Position numbers and translations under genes: made by a program. Positions 8,568 through 16,221 of a stretch of DNA of 64,000 nucleotides are shown here, in pieces (position 1 is the stretch's first letter; every line of letters starts with the position of its first letter). Under the pieces are notes generated by a model. The model was not told the origin of the DNA, made no database searches, and saw only the letters and a list, made by a program, of their open reading frames with translations. Source of the stretch: Actinomycetospora endophytica (GTDB lineage: Bacteria; Actinomycetota; Actinomycetes; Mycobacteriales; Pseudonocardiaceae); assembly GCF_021026375.1 (NCBI RefSeq), contig NZ_JAJNDB010000001.1, forward strand, positions 1,674,001 to 1,738,000, in the 5' to 3' direction.

Positions 8568-9785
8568 ATGACGGTGGACGTCGCTCGGGTCCGGGGCCAG
8601 GTCCCCGCGCTCGGTGATGGCTGGATCCACCTCGACGCGCCGGCCGGGATGCAGGTCCCGGAACAGGTCGCCACCGCGGTGTCCTCCGCGCTCCGCGCCC
8701 CGGTCTCCCCGCCCGGCGGGGTCTTCCCCGCCTCGCAGCGCGGCGGCGCGATCGTCGACGCCGCCCGCCGCGCCGTGGCCGACCTGGTGGGGGCCGAGCC
8801 CAAAGGCGTCGTCCTCGGCGCGTCGGTGCCCTCGCTGCTCGAGCGGCTCGCCGAGGTGCTCTCCGCGGGCTGGGCGCTCGGCGACGAGGTCGTGGTCTCC
8901 CGCCTCGACGACCGCGCCAACGTCGCCCCGTGGACCCGCGCCGCGAGCCGCGCGGGGGGCGCGGTGCGCACCGCCGAGGTCGACGTCGAGACCTGCGAGC
9001 TCCCGAGCTGGCAGTACGACGACCTGCTCGGCCCCCGCACCCGCGTCGTCACCGTGACCGCCGCCTGCGGCCACATCGGGACGCGCACCGAGATCGCGGC
9101 GATCGCCCGCAAGGTCCACGGACTGCCCACGCCCGCGTCGGGCATCGAGCCGCTGATGATCGTCGACGCCACGGCCGCCGCGCCCTATCTCCCGCTGGAC
9201 ATGGACACGATGGGCGCGGACGTCGTCGTGCTCTCGGCCGCGGCGTGGGGCGGCCCGGCGGTCGGGGCCCTGGTGTTCCGCACCCCGGAGCTGCTCGACC
9301 GCCTGCCCGCCGTCTCGTTCGACGCGGCCGCCCGCGGACCGGAGCGGCTCGAGGTCGGCGACGCCCCGTACGCGCTGTACGCCGGCCTCGTCGCCTCGGT
9401 GGACCACCTGGCCGAGCTCGACGACCACGCGTCCGGCTCCCGGCGCGACCGCGTGCTCACCTCGATGTCCTCGCTGCGCAGCCACCACGACGAGCTCACC
9501 GCCTACCTCGTCTCCGAGCTGCGCTTCCTGCCCGGCGTGACGGTGCTGGGCGAACCCGCCCGGCGCATCCCCACGATCGCGTTCCTGGTGGCCGGCCGCA
9601 CCGCCCAGGAGGTGGCCGAGCGGGTCGCCGACCAGGGCGTCTGCGTGCTCATCGACCCCGGCGACCAGGGCGCGCTCGAGGTCATCGGCGGTGCGGAGAT
9701 CGGCGGCGTGGTGAAGGTCGGCCTCGCGCACTACACCTCGCGGGCGGACGTCGACGCGCTGGTGCGTGCGGTGGCGTCCTGCTAG
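8568..9785 (+). CDS. Aminotransferase class V-fold protein lacking the usual PLP lysine
   Basis: A 405-residue protein with the fold of cysteine-desulfurase/EgtE-type enzymes. The N-terminal 'HLDAPAGMQVP' and the cofactor-region 'VDATAAAPYLPLDM' are recognisable. Where the Schiff-base lysine normally follows (as in 'SGHK'), residues 223-227 read S-A-A-A-W, followed by 'GGPAVGALVF'. The related mycobacterial protein next to Bpa, as I recall it, also lacks Lys here, so this seems a family trait rather than decay. Catalysis as a standard PLP enzyme is therefore doubtful. ATG at 8568 follows 'CTGGAGC'; it diverges from bpa. Its TAG stop is the first three bases of the palindromic element at 9783. 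Confidence 0.8.
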   Translation: MTVDVARVRGQVPALGDGWIHLDAPAGMQVPEQVATAVSSALRAPVSPPGGVFPASQRGGAIVDAARRAVADLVGAEPKGVVLGASVPSLLERLAEVLSAGWALGDEVVVSRLDDRANVAPWTRAASRAGGAVRTAEVDVETCELPSWQYDDLLGPRTRVVTVTAACGHIGTRTEIAAIARKVHGLPTPASGIEPLMIVDATAAAPYLPLDMDTMGADVVVLSAAAWGGPAVGALVFRTPELLDRLPAVSFDAAARGPERLEVGDAPYALYAGLVASVDHLAELDDHASGSRRDRVLTSMSSLRSHHDELTAYLVSELRFLPGVTVLGEPARRIPTIAFLVAGRTAQEVAERVADQGVCVLIDPGDQGALEVIGGAEIGGVVKVGLAHYTSRADVDALVRAVASC

Positions 9786-9858
9786 GTGCGCTCCGCGCTC
9801 GTGAGCACTAATTGAGGCTATGGCGTCAATTAGTGCTCACAGGCGCGGAGCGCACCTA
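9783..9858. repeat. Palindromic element, copy 1
   Basis: 76 bases, near-palindromic, between convergent genes. The left end TAG is the stop of the aminotransferase-fold gene, and the right end, read on the other strand, gives the TAG stop of the quinone oxidoreductase gene. The inner stem GTGAGCACTAATTGA pairs with TCAATTAGTGCTCAC. The left arm contains stops in all three forward frames within 31 bases (TAG, then TGA and TAA), and the symmetry repeats this on the other strand. Same family as 29267, 37774, 47089 and 54110. It probably also works as a bidirectional terminator hairpin. Confidence 0.9.
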
Positions 9859-10845
9859 TCCGGAGACACCCAGGACCAGCTTCCCGACGACGCCGCCCTG
9901 GTCCATCAGCTCGTGCGCCCGCGCGGCCTCCTGGACCGGGAGCCGCTCCTGGACGATCGGCCGCACGTGTCCGGCCTCGACCAGCGGCCACAGGTCGTCC
10001 CGCACCGCCGAGACGATCCCGGCCTTGCCGTCGGGTCCCTCGACCGGGCGCGCCCGCAGCGACGTCGCCCCCATCGAGAGCCGCTTCGTCAGCAGCTTCG
10101 CGAGGTTGACCTCGCCCTTCGCGCCGCCCATCAGCCCGATGATCGCCAGCCGCCCGCCGGTGGCGAGTGCGTCGAGGTTGGCCCCGAGGGTCCGGGCGCC
10201 GATGTTGTCGAGGATGAGGTCGACCCCGCGTCCGTCGGTGACCGTCTTCACGCCGTCGACGAGGTCGTCGTGGTAGTCGAGCGCGTGGTCCGCGCCCAGG
10301 TCGCGGCAGATCTGCAGCCGGTCGGCGTGACCCGCCGTCGCCAGCACCGTCGCGCCCAGCGCCTTCCCGACCTGGATGGCGTGCGTCCCGATCCCGCCGC
10401 TGCCGCCGTGCACGAGGAAGGTCTGACCCGCACGCAGGCCGCCGAGCAGGACGACGTTCGACCACACCGTGCAGGCCACCTCGGGCAGCCCGCCGGCGTC
10501 GGTGAGCGACACGCCGTCGGGGACCGGCAGCAGCTGGGCGGCCGGGACCGCCACCTTCTCGGCGTAGCCGCCGCCCGCGAGCAGCGCGCAGGCCGGGTCG
10601 CCGACGGCCCACCCGCTCACCCCGGAGCCCACCGCGCTGACCCGTCCGGAGCACTCCAGCCCGGGCAGCTCCGAGGCGCCGGGAGGCGGTGGGTAGTTGC
10701 CCTGGCGCTGCATGACGTCGGCCCGGTTGATCCCGGCGGCGACGACGTCGAGGACGACCTCGCCGGGGCCGGGTTCCGGGTCGGGCTGCTCGGTCCACTC
10801 GAGGACCTCGGGGCCGCCGAACTCGCGGATGGAGATGCCATACAC
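9856..10845 (-). CDS. NADPH:quinone oxidoreductase (MDR family, zinc-free)
   Basis: A 329-residue medium-chain reductase. The N-terminal GroES-like half has 'PGEVVLDVVAAGINRADVMQRQG' type features but no structural zinc cysteines; the Rossmann half carries 'VHGGSGGIGTHAIQ' and 'YHDDLVDGVKTVT', as in quinone oxidoreductases of the PIG3/QorA type. It likely reduces quinones or enals with NADPH. GTG at 10845 is the start. It is divergent from a MarR regulator with 90 bases between them, so control by that regulator is likely. The stop is supplied by the palindromic element at 9783-9858. Confidence 0.9.
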   Translation of the reverse strand: MYGISIREFGGPEVLEWTEQPDPEPGPGEVVLDVVAAGINRADVMQRQGNYPPPPGASELPGLECSGRVSAVGSGVSGWAVGDPACALLAGGGYAEKVAVPAAQLLPVPDGVSLTDAGGLPEVACTVWSNVVLLGGLRAGQTFLVHGGSGGIGTHAIQVGKALGATVLATAGHADRLQICRDLGADHALDYHDDLVDGVKTVTDGRGVDLILDNIGARTLGANLDALATGGRLAIIGLMGGAKGEVNLAKLLTKRLSMGATSLRARPVEGPDGKAGIVSAVRDDLWPLVEAGHVRPIVQERLPVQEAARAHELMDQGGVVGKLVLGVSG

Positions 10846-10891
10846 GCCGGTGGACGCTATCGGTGTGGCCCCGACGGCGCCGGGTGGCCGG

Positions 10892-10917
10892 ACGAACGGA
10901 CCAACCGGACGGTTCGT
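10892..10917. promoter_or_regulatory. Candidate MarR operator in divergent intergenic region
   Basis: Half-sites ACGAAC (10892-10897) and GTTCGT (10912-10917) form a 26-base dyad centred between the quinone oxidoreductase and marR-type genes. The nested CGGACCAACCGG adds symmetry. The placement suits autoregulation by the MarR protein. This is inferred from symmetry and location only. Confidence 0.4.
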
Positions 10918-10935
10918 TGTGGATACCATGGGGGC

Positions 10936-11403
10936 ATGTCCGGTTCGGAGGAGGAGCCCCGCTGGCTCGACGCCGAGGAGTGGCGGGCCTGGCGGAACTA
11001 CATCGCCGGGCAGGCCCTGCTCCTCGGTCGGCTGGGTCGGGAGCTGCAGGAGAGCCACCAGCTCGCGTTCGCCGACTACGAGATCCTCGTCCGCCTCTCG
11101 GAGAAGACCGACCACCGGCAGCGGATGACCTCGCTGGCCGACGAGGTCGTGGCGTCGAAGTCGCGGCTGTCCCACCAGGTCGCGCGGCTGGAGGCCGAGG
11201 GCCTGGTCCGGCGGGAGGTGTGCGACTCCGACGGCCGCGGCGTGTTCGCCGTCCTCACCGAGGAGGGCTTCTCGCGCCTGCAGGCGGCGGCGCCGGACCA
11301 CCTGCACGGGGTCCGGGAGCACTTCGTCGACCTGCTCGACGACGAGGAGCGGCGCGTCATCGGCGACGTCTTCGAGCGGATCGTCGCCAAGCTCCGCTCC
11401 TGA
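10936..11403 (+). CDS. MarR-family transcriptional regulator
   Basis: A 155-residue winged-helix regulator. The DNA-binding region reads 'QRMTSLADEVVASKSRLSHQVARLEAEGLVRR' in two adjoining parts, followed by the wing 'CDSDGRGVFAVLTEEG', which is typical MarR. Dimerisation helices flank it. ATG at 10936 follows the short leader after 'GGATACCATGGGGGC'. It is divergent from the quinone oxidoreductase, the usual arrangement for a repressor of an oxidative or phenolic-stress enzyme. No sensor Cys is placed where OhrR-type proteins have one, so a ligand-binding rather than peroxide-sensing type is more likely. Confidence 0.9.
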   Translation: MSGSEEEPRWLDAEEWRAWRNYIAGQALLLGRLGRELQESHQLAFADYEILVRLSEKTDHRQRMTSLADEVVASKSRLSHQVARLEAEGLVRREVCDSDGRGVFAVLTEEGFSRLQAAAPDHLHGVREHFVDLLDDEERRVIGDVFERIVAKLRS

Positions 11404-11458
11404 TCATCCCGCCCCCGGGTGGCGACGGCAGGTGCCTCCGTTGCTTACGCTGACCGGC

Positions 11459-11543
11459 GGAAGCGTGGCAGAGCGGCCGATTGCACCCGCCTTGAAAGCG
11501 GACGTACCGCAAGGTACCGGGGGTTCGAATCCCCCCGCTTCCG
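11459..11543 (+). tRNA. tRNA-Ser (anticodon TGA)
   Basis: Acceptor GGAAGCG pairs with CGCTTCC, the anticodon loop is CTTGAAA giving anticodon TGA, there is a long variable arm as expected for serine tRNA, and the T arm is GGGGGTTCGAATCCCCC. CCA is not encoded. Confidence 0.97.
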
Positions 11544-11550
11544 CCGACGC

Positions 11551-11922
11551 TCAGCTCCACGCCGGGAGCTGCTGCAGCGCCCAGGTGTTGCCGTCCGGGT
11601 CCGAGAAGTAGACGAACGAGCCCCAGGGCTGGACGTCGACATCGCTCGCCCCGACCCCGCGCCCGACCAGCTCCTTCCGGGCGGCCTCGGCGTCGGCGAC
11701 GACCATCTGCAGCCCGAGCTGGCTGCCCGGCGGCATCGTCGTGATCCCGACCCCGAGCACGATCGAGCACGCTGATCCGGGCGGGGTGAGCTGGACGAAC
11801 CGCAGGGCATCGTTCACCTGGTGATCGTGATCGGCCACGAATCCGACCTGGTCGACGTAGAAGGCCTTCGCACGATCGACGTCGCTGACGGGCACGGCCA
11901 CGAGCTCGAGCTTCATCTCCAT
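11551..11922 (-). CDS. VOC (glyoxalase/bleomycin-resistance fold) protein
   Basis: A 123-residue single VOC domain with paired beta-alpha-beta-beta-beta modules: 'LELVAVPVSDVDRAKAFYVD' starts the first and 'PWGSFVYFSDPDGNTWALQQL' ends the second. The terminal 'DPDGNTWALQ' is the usual metal-ligand strand of this family. The substrate cannot be told from sequence; members include glyoxalases, dioxygenases and antibiotic-binding proteins. It stands alone, its stop 8 bases from the tRNA-Ser, and is read towards that tRNA. The start ATG is at 11922; an internal ATG at 11916 is possible. Confidence 0.88.
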   Translation of the reverse strand: MEMKLELVAVPVSDVDRAKAFYVDQVGFVADHDHQVNDALRFVQLTPPGSACSIVLGVGITTMPPGSQLGLQMVVADAEAARKELVGRGVGASDVDVQPWGSFVYFSDPDGNTWALQQLPAWS

Positions 11923-11961
11923 GCCCGCGACGCTAGGAAATGAGGCGGTCAGGAACGGTCC

Positions 11962-12192
11962 TCATGAGTCGGAGTCGTCGGAGTCGTCGGGCGGATACGG
12001 GCGGGACCCGCGCTCCCGGTACTCGTCGAGCCGTCCGGTGCCCTCGATCCGGTCGACGCCCATGATCTGCTGGATGAACCGCGCCTTCTGGCGCTTGACC
12101 TCGTCCTCCAGGGCCTCGTCCACGGCGGCGGCGAGGTCGCTCTCCGCCGGTGGGTCCTGGTCGTCGCCGCTGGTGCTCTCGTCGTCGGGCAT
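11962..12192 (-). CDS. Hypothetical acidic protein
   Basis: A 76-residue acidic protein of unknown function. The centre 'AAAVDEALEDEVKRQKARFIQQIMG' region is a predicted amphipathic helix; both ends are Asp/Ser-rich and probably disordered. The ATG at 12192 is preceded by a strong GGGGAGGG ribosome site. No domain recognised. It stands between a VOC gene and a small membrane-protein gene. Confidence 0.65.
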   Translation of the reverse strand: MPDDESTSGDDQDPPAESDLAAAVDEALEDEVKRQKARFIQQIMGVDRIEGTGRLDEYRERGSRPYPPDDSDDSDS

Positions 12193-12334
12193 GGGCCCTC
12201 CCCGGGGTATGGCGCTAGGCCGAGGGTAGGTGTCCGACGCCGGGGCCGAGAAGACGTCGCCAGGACGACGGCGGGGGTGTCACGCTGGATCCGTTCGGGG
12301 AGGAGCAGCCCTTCCCCGCCGGGAATGAGGCACC

Positions 12335-12496
12335 GTGCTCCTTCTGATCATCATCGCCGCCCTGGTCATCTGGCTCCTGCTGGCGGTCCTCGGGTTCGTC
12401 ATCAAGGGCCTGTTCTGGCTCGCGATCATCGGGATCATCCTGTTCCTCGTGACCGCGGCCTTCGGGGCGTCCCGGCGCTCGGCGTCGCGCCGCTGA
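12335..12496 (+). CDS. Small hydrophobic membrane protein
   Basis: A 53-residue protein made almost entirely of two closely spaced hydrophobic segments (about residues 2-22 and 24-43) followed by a short Arg/Ser tail 'SRRSASRR'. GTG at 12335 has GAGG a few bases upstream (GGGAATGAGGCACC). Such mini membrane proteins are common in actinobacteria and have no assigned role. Codon third positions are nearly all G or C, supporting real coding. Confidence is limited by size. Confidence 0.6.
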   Translation: MLLLIIIAALVIWLLLAVLGFVIKGLFWLAIIGIILFLVTAAFGASRRSASRR

Positions 12497-12611
12497 TCGT
12501 CTACAGCCGATTGCACCCGTCGTATGTGGGGTAAAAGGCGTAGTGAATGCGCCCGGACGCGCCAGCGTCCGGCCCTTCACCGATGCCGACACACGACAGC
12601 AGGAGGCTGAG

Positions 12612-12788
12612 ATGGCCGGCAAGTTCGAGGTCTACGAGGACCGGGCCGGGAAGCACCGCTTCCGGCTCAAGGCCGGGAACGGCGAGATCGTCGCGCAGGG
12701 CGAGGCGTACGAGACCAAGTCGGCCGCCCACAAGGGCTGCGAGTCGGTCCAGAAGGCCGCCGCCGACGCGAAGATCGTGGAGGTCTAG
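12612..12788 (+). CDS. YegP-like DUF1508 protein
   Basis: A 58-residue protein matching the DUF1508 (YegP) family: 'KFEVYEDRAGKHRFRLKAGN' followed by 'GEAYETKSAAHKGCESVQK'. These are small beta-alpha domains, usually as one or two repeats; this is a single repeat. Function is unknown. The ATG at 12612 sits 5 bases after AGGAGG, an excellent ribosome site, which rejects the longer upstream frame. A strong hairpin at 12799-12832 ends the transcript. Confidence 0.88.
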   Translation: MAGKFEVYEDRAGKHRFRLKAGNGEIVAQGEAYETKSAAHKGCESVQKAAADAKIVEV

Positions 12789-12798
12789 CCCCTCGGGA

Positions 12799-12832
12799 GC
12801 GCCGGCGGCCGGTCCTGACCGGCCGCCGGCGC
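12799..12832. terminator. Bidirectional hairpin terminator
   Basis: Perfect 16-base arms GCGCCGGCGGCCGGTC and GACCGGCCGCCGGCGC around a two-base centre, lying between the convergent yegP-like and TetR genes. Confidence 0.8.
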
Positions 12833-12837
12833 ACCGA

Positions 12838-13524
12838 TCACGACCGACAGCCGGCCAGGAAGACGTCCACCGCGTGGTCAGCAGCGGCATCGATCTCCGC
12901 CGGAGCGATCGTCCGAGGTCGGAACATCCCCTCGTCGAGGGTCCGGCCGAGCAGCAGGAACGCGAAGTCCGCCGCGGCCCGGTCGGGGTCGGTGACGCGC
13001 AGCAGACCCCTGGTGCCCAGGCCGGCGAAGAGCGCGCCGAGCGCCGCCAGCACCCGCTCGGGCCCCCGCTCGTAGTACGACGCCGCGAGCTCCGGGAACC
13101 GGACCGCCTCGCTGATCACGAGCCGTCGCAGCGCCAGGACCTGCGGGGTCACGACGACCGTCAGGTACCGCCGCGCGAGCGCCCGGAGCGCCGCATCCAG
13201 ATCGGCGCCGGCGGGGACCCCGTCCATGGCGCTCGGTAGATCGGCCGCGAACGCCTCCGCGGTGGCGGTCACCCCGAGGACGATCTCGCGGAACAGGGTC
13301 TCCTTGTCGCCGAACTGGTTGTAGACGGTCTGCTTGGACACCGACGCCGCCGACGCGACCTGCTCGGTGCTCGTCGCCTGGTAGCCCTGACGCAGGAACA
13401 GGTCGGTCGCCGCCCGGGCGATCGCCGCCCGCCGTCCGCTCGTGTCGCGCCGGGCCGGCCCGGCGTCGCGAGCCGGAGGATGCGGGCTGATGCGCAGCAG
13501 CAGCCCGTCGTCGGACTCCGTCAT
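12838..13524 (-). CDS. TetR/AcrR-family regulator
   Basis: A 228-residue repressor. The helix-turn-helix spans about residues 30-75, with 'ATDLFLRQGYQATSTEQVA' and 'ASVSKQTVYNQFGDKETLF', and the C-terminal half resembles the TetR_C ligand domain of efflux regulators ('RRYLTVVVTPQVLALRRLV'). The first ~28 residues are extra and disordered. It diverges from a DUF998 membrane protein; the 40-base palindrome between them (13546-13585) is a convincing operator for both genes. The ATG at 13524 follows 'CGGTGCG'. Confidence 0.92.
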   Translation of the reverse strand: MTESDDGLLLRISPHPPARDAGPARRDTSGRRAAIARAATDLFLRQGYQATSTEQVASAASVSKQTVYNQFGDKETLFREIVLGVTATAEAFAADLPSAMDGVPAGADLDAALRALARRYLTVVVTPQVLALRRLVISEAVRFPELAASYYERGPERVLAALGALFAGLGTRGLLRVTDPDRAAADFAFLLLGRTLDEGMFRPRTIAPAEIDAAADHAVDVFLAGCRS

Positions 13525-13545
13525 CGCACCGTGCCTCCCGAAACA

Positions 13546-13585
13546 ATGGACCGGACAGTACCGGGAGCAGTACTGTCCGGTCCAT
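13546..13585. promoter_or_regulatory. TetR operator, 16-bp inverted repeat
   Basis: Perfect arms ATGGACCGGACAGTAC (13546-13561) and GTACTGTCCGGTCCAT (13570-13585) with an 8-base spacer, midway between the divergent tetR and DUF998 genes. The right arm runs into the ATG of the DUF998 gene, so a bound repressor would also cover its translation start region. A third half-site, GTACCGTCCGGTCCAC at 13615-13630, matches the right arm at 14 of 16 bases inside the coding region. Confidence 0.85.
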
Positions 13586-14354
13586 GAGCGGTACCGATGA
13601 GTCCAGTTCGAGCGGTACCGTCCGGTCCACCGAGAAGGCCACCGGCCCGTCCGGCAGCCCCCTGGTGGGGCGTGGCGACGCGGACCGCACCGCGGCGATC
13701 ACCCGCTCCCTGCTCGGGTACGGCCTGCTCGCCGGACCCGTCTACGTCGTCGTGGGCCTGGTCCAGGGCCTCACCCGCGCTGGCTTCGACCTGAGCCGTC
13801 ACGACCTGAGCCTGCTCGCGAACGGCCCGCTGGGCTGGATCCAGATCGCGAACTTCGTGGTCTCCGGGCTGATGACCGTCGCCGCCGCCGTCGGGATGTC
13901 ACGGGCCCTGCGGGTGCTCGGGGGCGGGCCCGGCTCGGCGTGGGGACCCCGCCTGGTCGGCCTCTACGGGCTCGGCCTGATCGGGGCGGGCGTCTTCGTC
14001 GCCGACCCCATGAACGGCTTCCCGGCCGGGACCCCCGACGGGCCCGCCACCACGGTGACCGTCGGCGGTATCGGCCACCTCGTGGCCGGCGGACTCGGCT
14101 TCCTCGGGCTCATCGCCGGCGCGCTCATCCTTGCCCGCCACTACGCGACCATCGGGCAGACGGGCATGGCCTGGTTCTCCCGGATCACCGGGGTGCTCTT
14201 CCTCGTGGCCTTCGTCGGCGTTGCGAGCGGGTCCGCGAGCCCGGTCGTCGTCCTCGGGTTCTGGGTTGCGGTGATCCTGGCGTGGACATGGCTCGCGGTC
14301 GTCTCGCTCGACCTCTACCGCCGGACCCCGCTGCTCACACCCGCCACCCCATGA
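13584..14354 (+). CDS. DUF998 membrane protein
   Basis: A 256-residue membrane protein with six hydrophobic segments between residues ~45 and ~245 and the DUF998 hallmark 'DLSRHDLSLLANGPLGWIQ' after the first segment. Function is unknown. The first ~38 residues are Ser/Thr-rich and include a stretch encoded by a third copy of the TetR half-site. The gene starts within the operator palindrome and is probably repressed by the divergent TetR protein, which suggests a small-molecule-induced membrane function (inference). Confidence 0.88.
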   Translation: MSGTDESSSSGTVRSTEKATGPSGSPLVGRGDADRTAAITRSLLGYGLLAGPVYVVVGLVQGLTRAGFDLSRHDLSLLANGPLGWIQIANFVVSGLMTVAAAVGMSRALRVLGGGPGSAWGPRLVGLYGLGLIGAGVFVADPMNGFPAGTPDGPATTVTVGGIGHLVAGGLGFLGLIAGALILARHYATIGQTGMAWFSRITGVLFLVAFVGVASGSASPVVVLGFWVAVILAWTWLAVVSLDLYRRTPLLTPATP

Positions 14355-14385
14355 CGCCGGCCCGTCGATCCGCCACGATGACCGG

Positions 14386-14955
14386 GTGACGACGACGGCG
14401 GGCCCGGTGGCCGACCTCGAGCGTGCCCTGCACGCGACGGCGACGATCATCGACGGCGTTCCCGACGACCGGCGCGCCGCGCAGTCGCCGTGCGCGGGCT
14501 GGACCGTGACCGACGTCGTCGAGCACGTGCTCACCGGGAACCTGGTGGTGGCGCGGGCCCTCGGCCCGGATCTCGCGGACGCCCCGGAGGTCGCCGAGTC
14601 GCTGGCCCCGCGGTTCCGCAGCTCGTCCGAGGCCCTCGTCGCCGCCCTCTCGCTCCCGGACGCCCTCTCCGGCACCGTCACGGTGCCGTTCGGGACGGTC
14701 CCCGTCCCGGTCGCCGTCGGACTGCGGACGGTCGAGGCGCTGGTCCACGGGTGGGACGTGGCCGTCGGCTCCGGTCAGGACACGGGGGCGCTGCCCGAGG
14801 ATCTCGCGGTGGCCGGGATCGCGTTCACCGAGTCGATGTTCACGACGACGGACCGGGCCCGGCTGCCCTTCGCTCCCGCCGTTGCCGTCGACCCGGCGGC
14901 CCCGGCGATCGAGCGGCTCGCGGGCCTGCTCGGACGCACCGACCCCCGCGGGTAG
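14386..14955 (+). CDS. TIGR03086-family metal-binding protein
   Basis: A 189-residue protein of the DinB-like / mycothiol-dependent maleylpyruvate isomerase fold. It shows the family core 'PCAGWTVTDVVEHVLTGN' with a metal-ligand His, and later 'VEALVHGWDVA', which carries the second His. These proteins bind a divalent metal, and some act in mycothiol-dependent chemistry in actinobacteria; the reaction is unknown here. GTG at 14386 follows the DUF998 stop by 31 bases on the same strand, so the two may be co-transcribed and co-regulated by the TetR protein. Confidence 0.85.
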   Translation: MTTTAGPVADLERALHATATIIDGVPDDRRAAQSPCAGWTVTDVVEHVLTGNLVVARALGPDLADAPEVAESLAPRFRSSSEALVAALSLPDALSGTVTVPFGTVPVPVAVGLRTVEALVHGWDVAVGSGQDTGALPEDLAVAGIAFTESMFTTTDRARLPFAPAVAVDPAAPAIERLAGLLGRTDPRG

Positions 14956-14959
14956 CCGC

Positions 14960-16174
14960 TCAGGACGCCCGGAGCTCCCGGCCCCGCAGCAGGAGCAGGT
15001 AGCCGATCAGCATCACGGTGCCCACCAGGCCCATGAGCAGCACCGAGAGCCCGATTCCGACGACCCCGGCCAGCGCCGCGCACACCAGCACCCCGACGAC
15101 GCCGAACGCCACCCAGCCCGGCGCGAGCGAGCCCGGTGCCCAGGTGAGCCGCCGCAGGCCGGTGAGCACGAGCAGGACCAGCGCGATCGGGATCGCCACC
15201 GCGAACGCCGCCGTCGTCGTCGAGATGTGGGACGTGTGCTCCTCGGCGTCCACCGCGACCTCGAGGCCCGCCCCGACCGCGGCCACGCCGGCGAACACGA
15301 CGTAGTGGCCGTAACCCCACAGGAACGCCACCCGCTGGGTGGTCAGGCCCTCGTCGTCGCCCGCCAGGAAGTACACCCACCACAGCCCGACGACGACGAG
15401 GAGCCCGCCGATCCCGAGCAGCAACAGGGAGATCGAGAAGCCGCGCTCGGACAGCGCCGGACCGAACGCGCCGGTGATCCCGAGGATCACCTCGCCGAGC
15501 ACGATCAGCGTCAGCAGCCCGTAGCGCTCGGCGATGTGCTCGGCGTGCCAGGTCGTGCCGCCGGTCGCCGACGCCATGGCGTGGGTCTCGCGCGACTCGG
15601 CGAACGGCGGGAGCGACACCTCGCAGATCACCAGCACGACGAAGCCGATGAACGACCACGGCGTGGGGACGAAGACGAGCCCGATCCAGAGCAGCTGGAT
15701 GACGGCGAGCCCGGCGGCGTAGACGCGGGTGACCGGGGCGCGGGCCGGGTCCTCGTGGGCGGCGCGGAGCCACAGCGCGATCATCGCGATCCGCATGATC
15801 GTGTAGCCGAGGACGACGGTGCCGATGTCGAAGTGCTCGAACGCCGCCGGGATGCCCACCGCGAGCACGAGGACGCCGGCCATCTTGAGCACGGTCAGCA
15901 CGCGGTACAGGGCGTCGTCGCAGTCGTACGCCGACGCGAACCAGGTGAAGTTGATCCAGGCCCACCAGATCGCGAAGAACACGACCAGGTAGCCGAGGCC
16001 CCCCGCCAGGATGTGGTCCTCGCTGATGGCGTGATGGAGCTCGGCCGCGGCGCTGGAGATGGCGACGACGAACGTGAGGTCGAACAGGAGCTCCAGCGGC
16101 GACGACGCGCGGTGCTCCTCGTACGGGTTCCGCGCCGTCATCGGGCGGTACCACTCGGTGCGCGGGCTGGTCAC
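14960..16174 (-). CDS. Low-temperature requirement protein A (LtrA) family
   Basis: A 404-residue integral membrane protein with about eleven hydrophobic segments. The N-terminal 'ASSPLELLFDLTFVVAISS' and the central 'HIAERYGLLTLIVLGEVIL' are the hallmarks of the LtrA family. The first member was named from a Listeria mutant failing at low temperature; the biochemical role is unknown. GTG at 16174 is the start. It is convergent with the TIGR03086 gene, only 4 bases apart, with no hairpin in between, and is followed upstream by a DUF1990 gene on the same strand. Confidence 0.9.
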   Translation of the reverse strand: MTSPRTEWYRPMTARNPYEEHRASSPLELLFDLTFVVAISSAAAELHHAISEDHILAGGLGYLVVFFAIWWAWINFTWFASAYDCDDALYRVLTVLKMAGVLVLAVGIPAAFEHFDIGTVVLGYTIMRIAMIALWLRAAHEDPARAPVTRVYAAGLAVIQLLWIGLVFVPTPWSFIGFVVLVICEVSLPPFAESRETHAMASATGGTTWHAEHIAERYGLLTLIVLGEVILGITGAFGPALSERGFSISLLLLGIGGLLVVVGLWWVYFLAGDDEGLTTQRVAFLWGYGHYVVFAGVAAVGAGLEVAVDAEEHTSHISTTTAAFAVAIPIALVLLVLTGLRRLTWAPGSLAPGWVAFGVVGVLVCAALAGVVGIGLSVLLMGLVGTVMLIGYLLLLRGRELRAS

Positions 16175-16221
16175 GTCGTGATCCTCCCGGATCGTCCGGT
16201 GTCAGCGCGACGGCACGGGTC

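Noticed and set aside
10846-10935. Clear sigma-70 promoter for the marR gene
   Set aside because: A TACCAT box near 10924 is tempting, but no matching -35 could be fixed, and it lies too close to the start to be certain.
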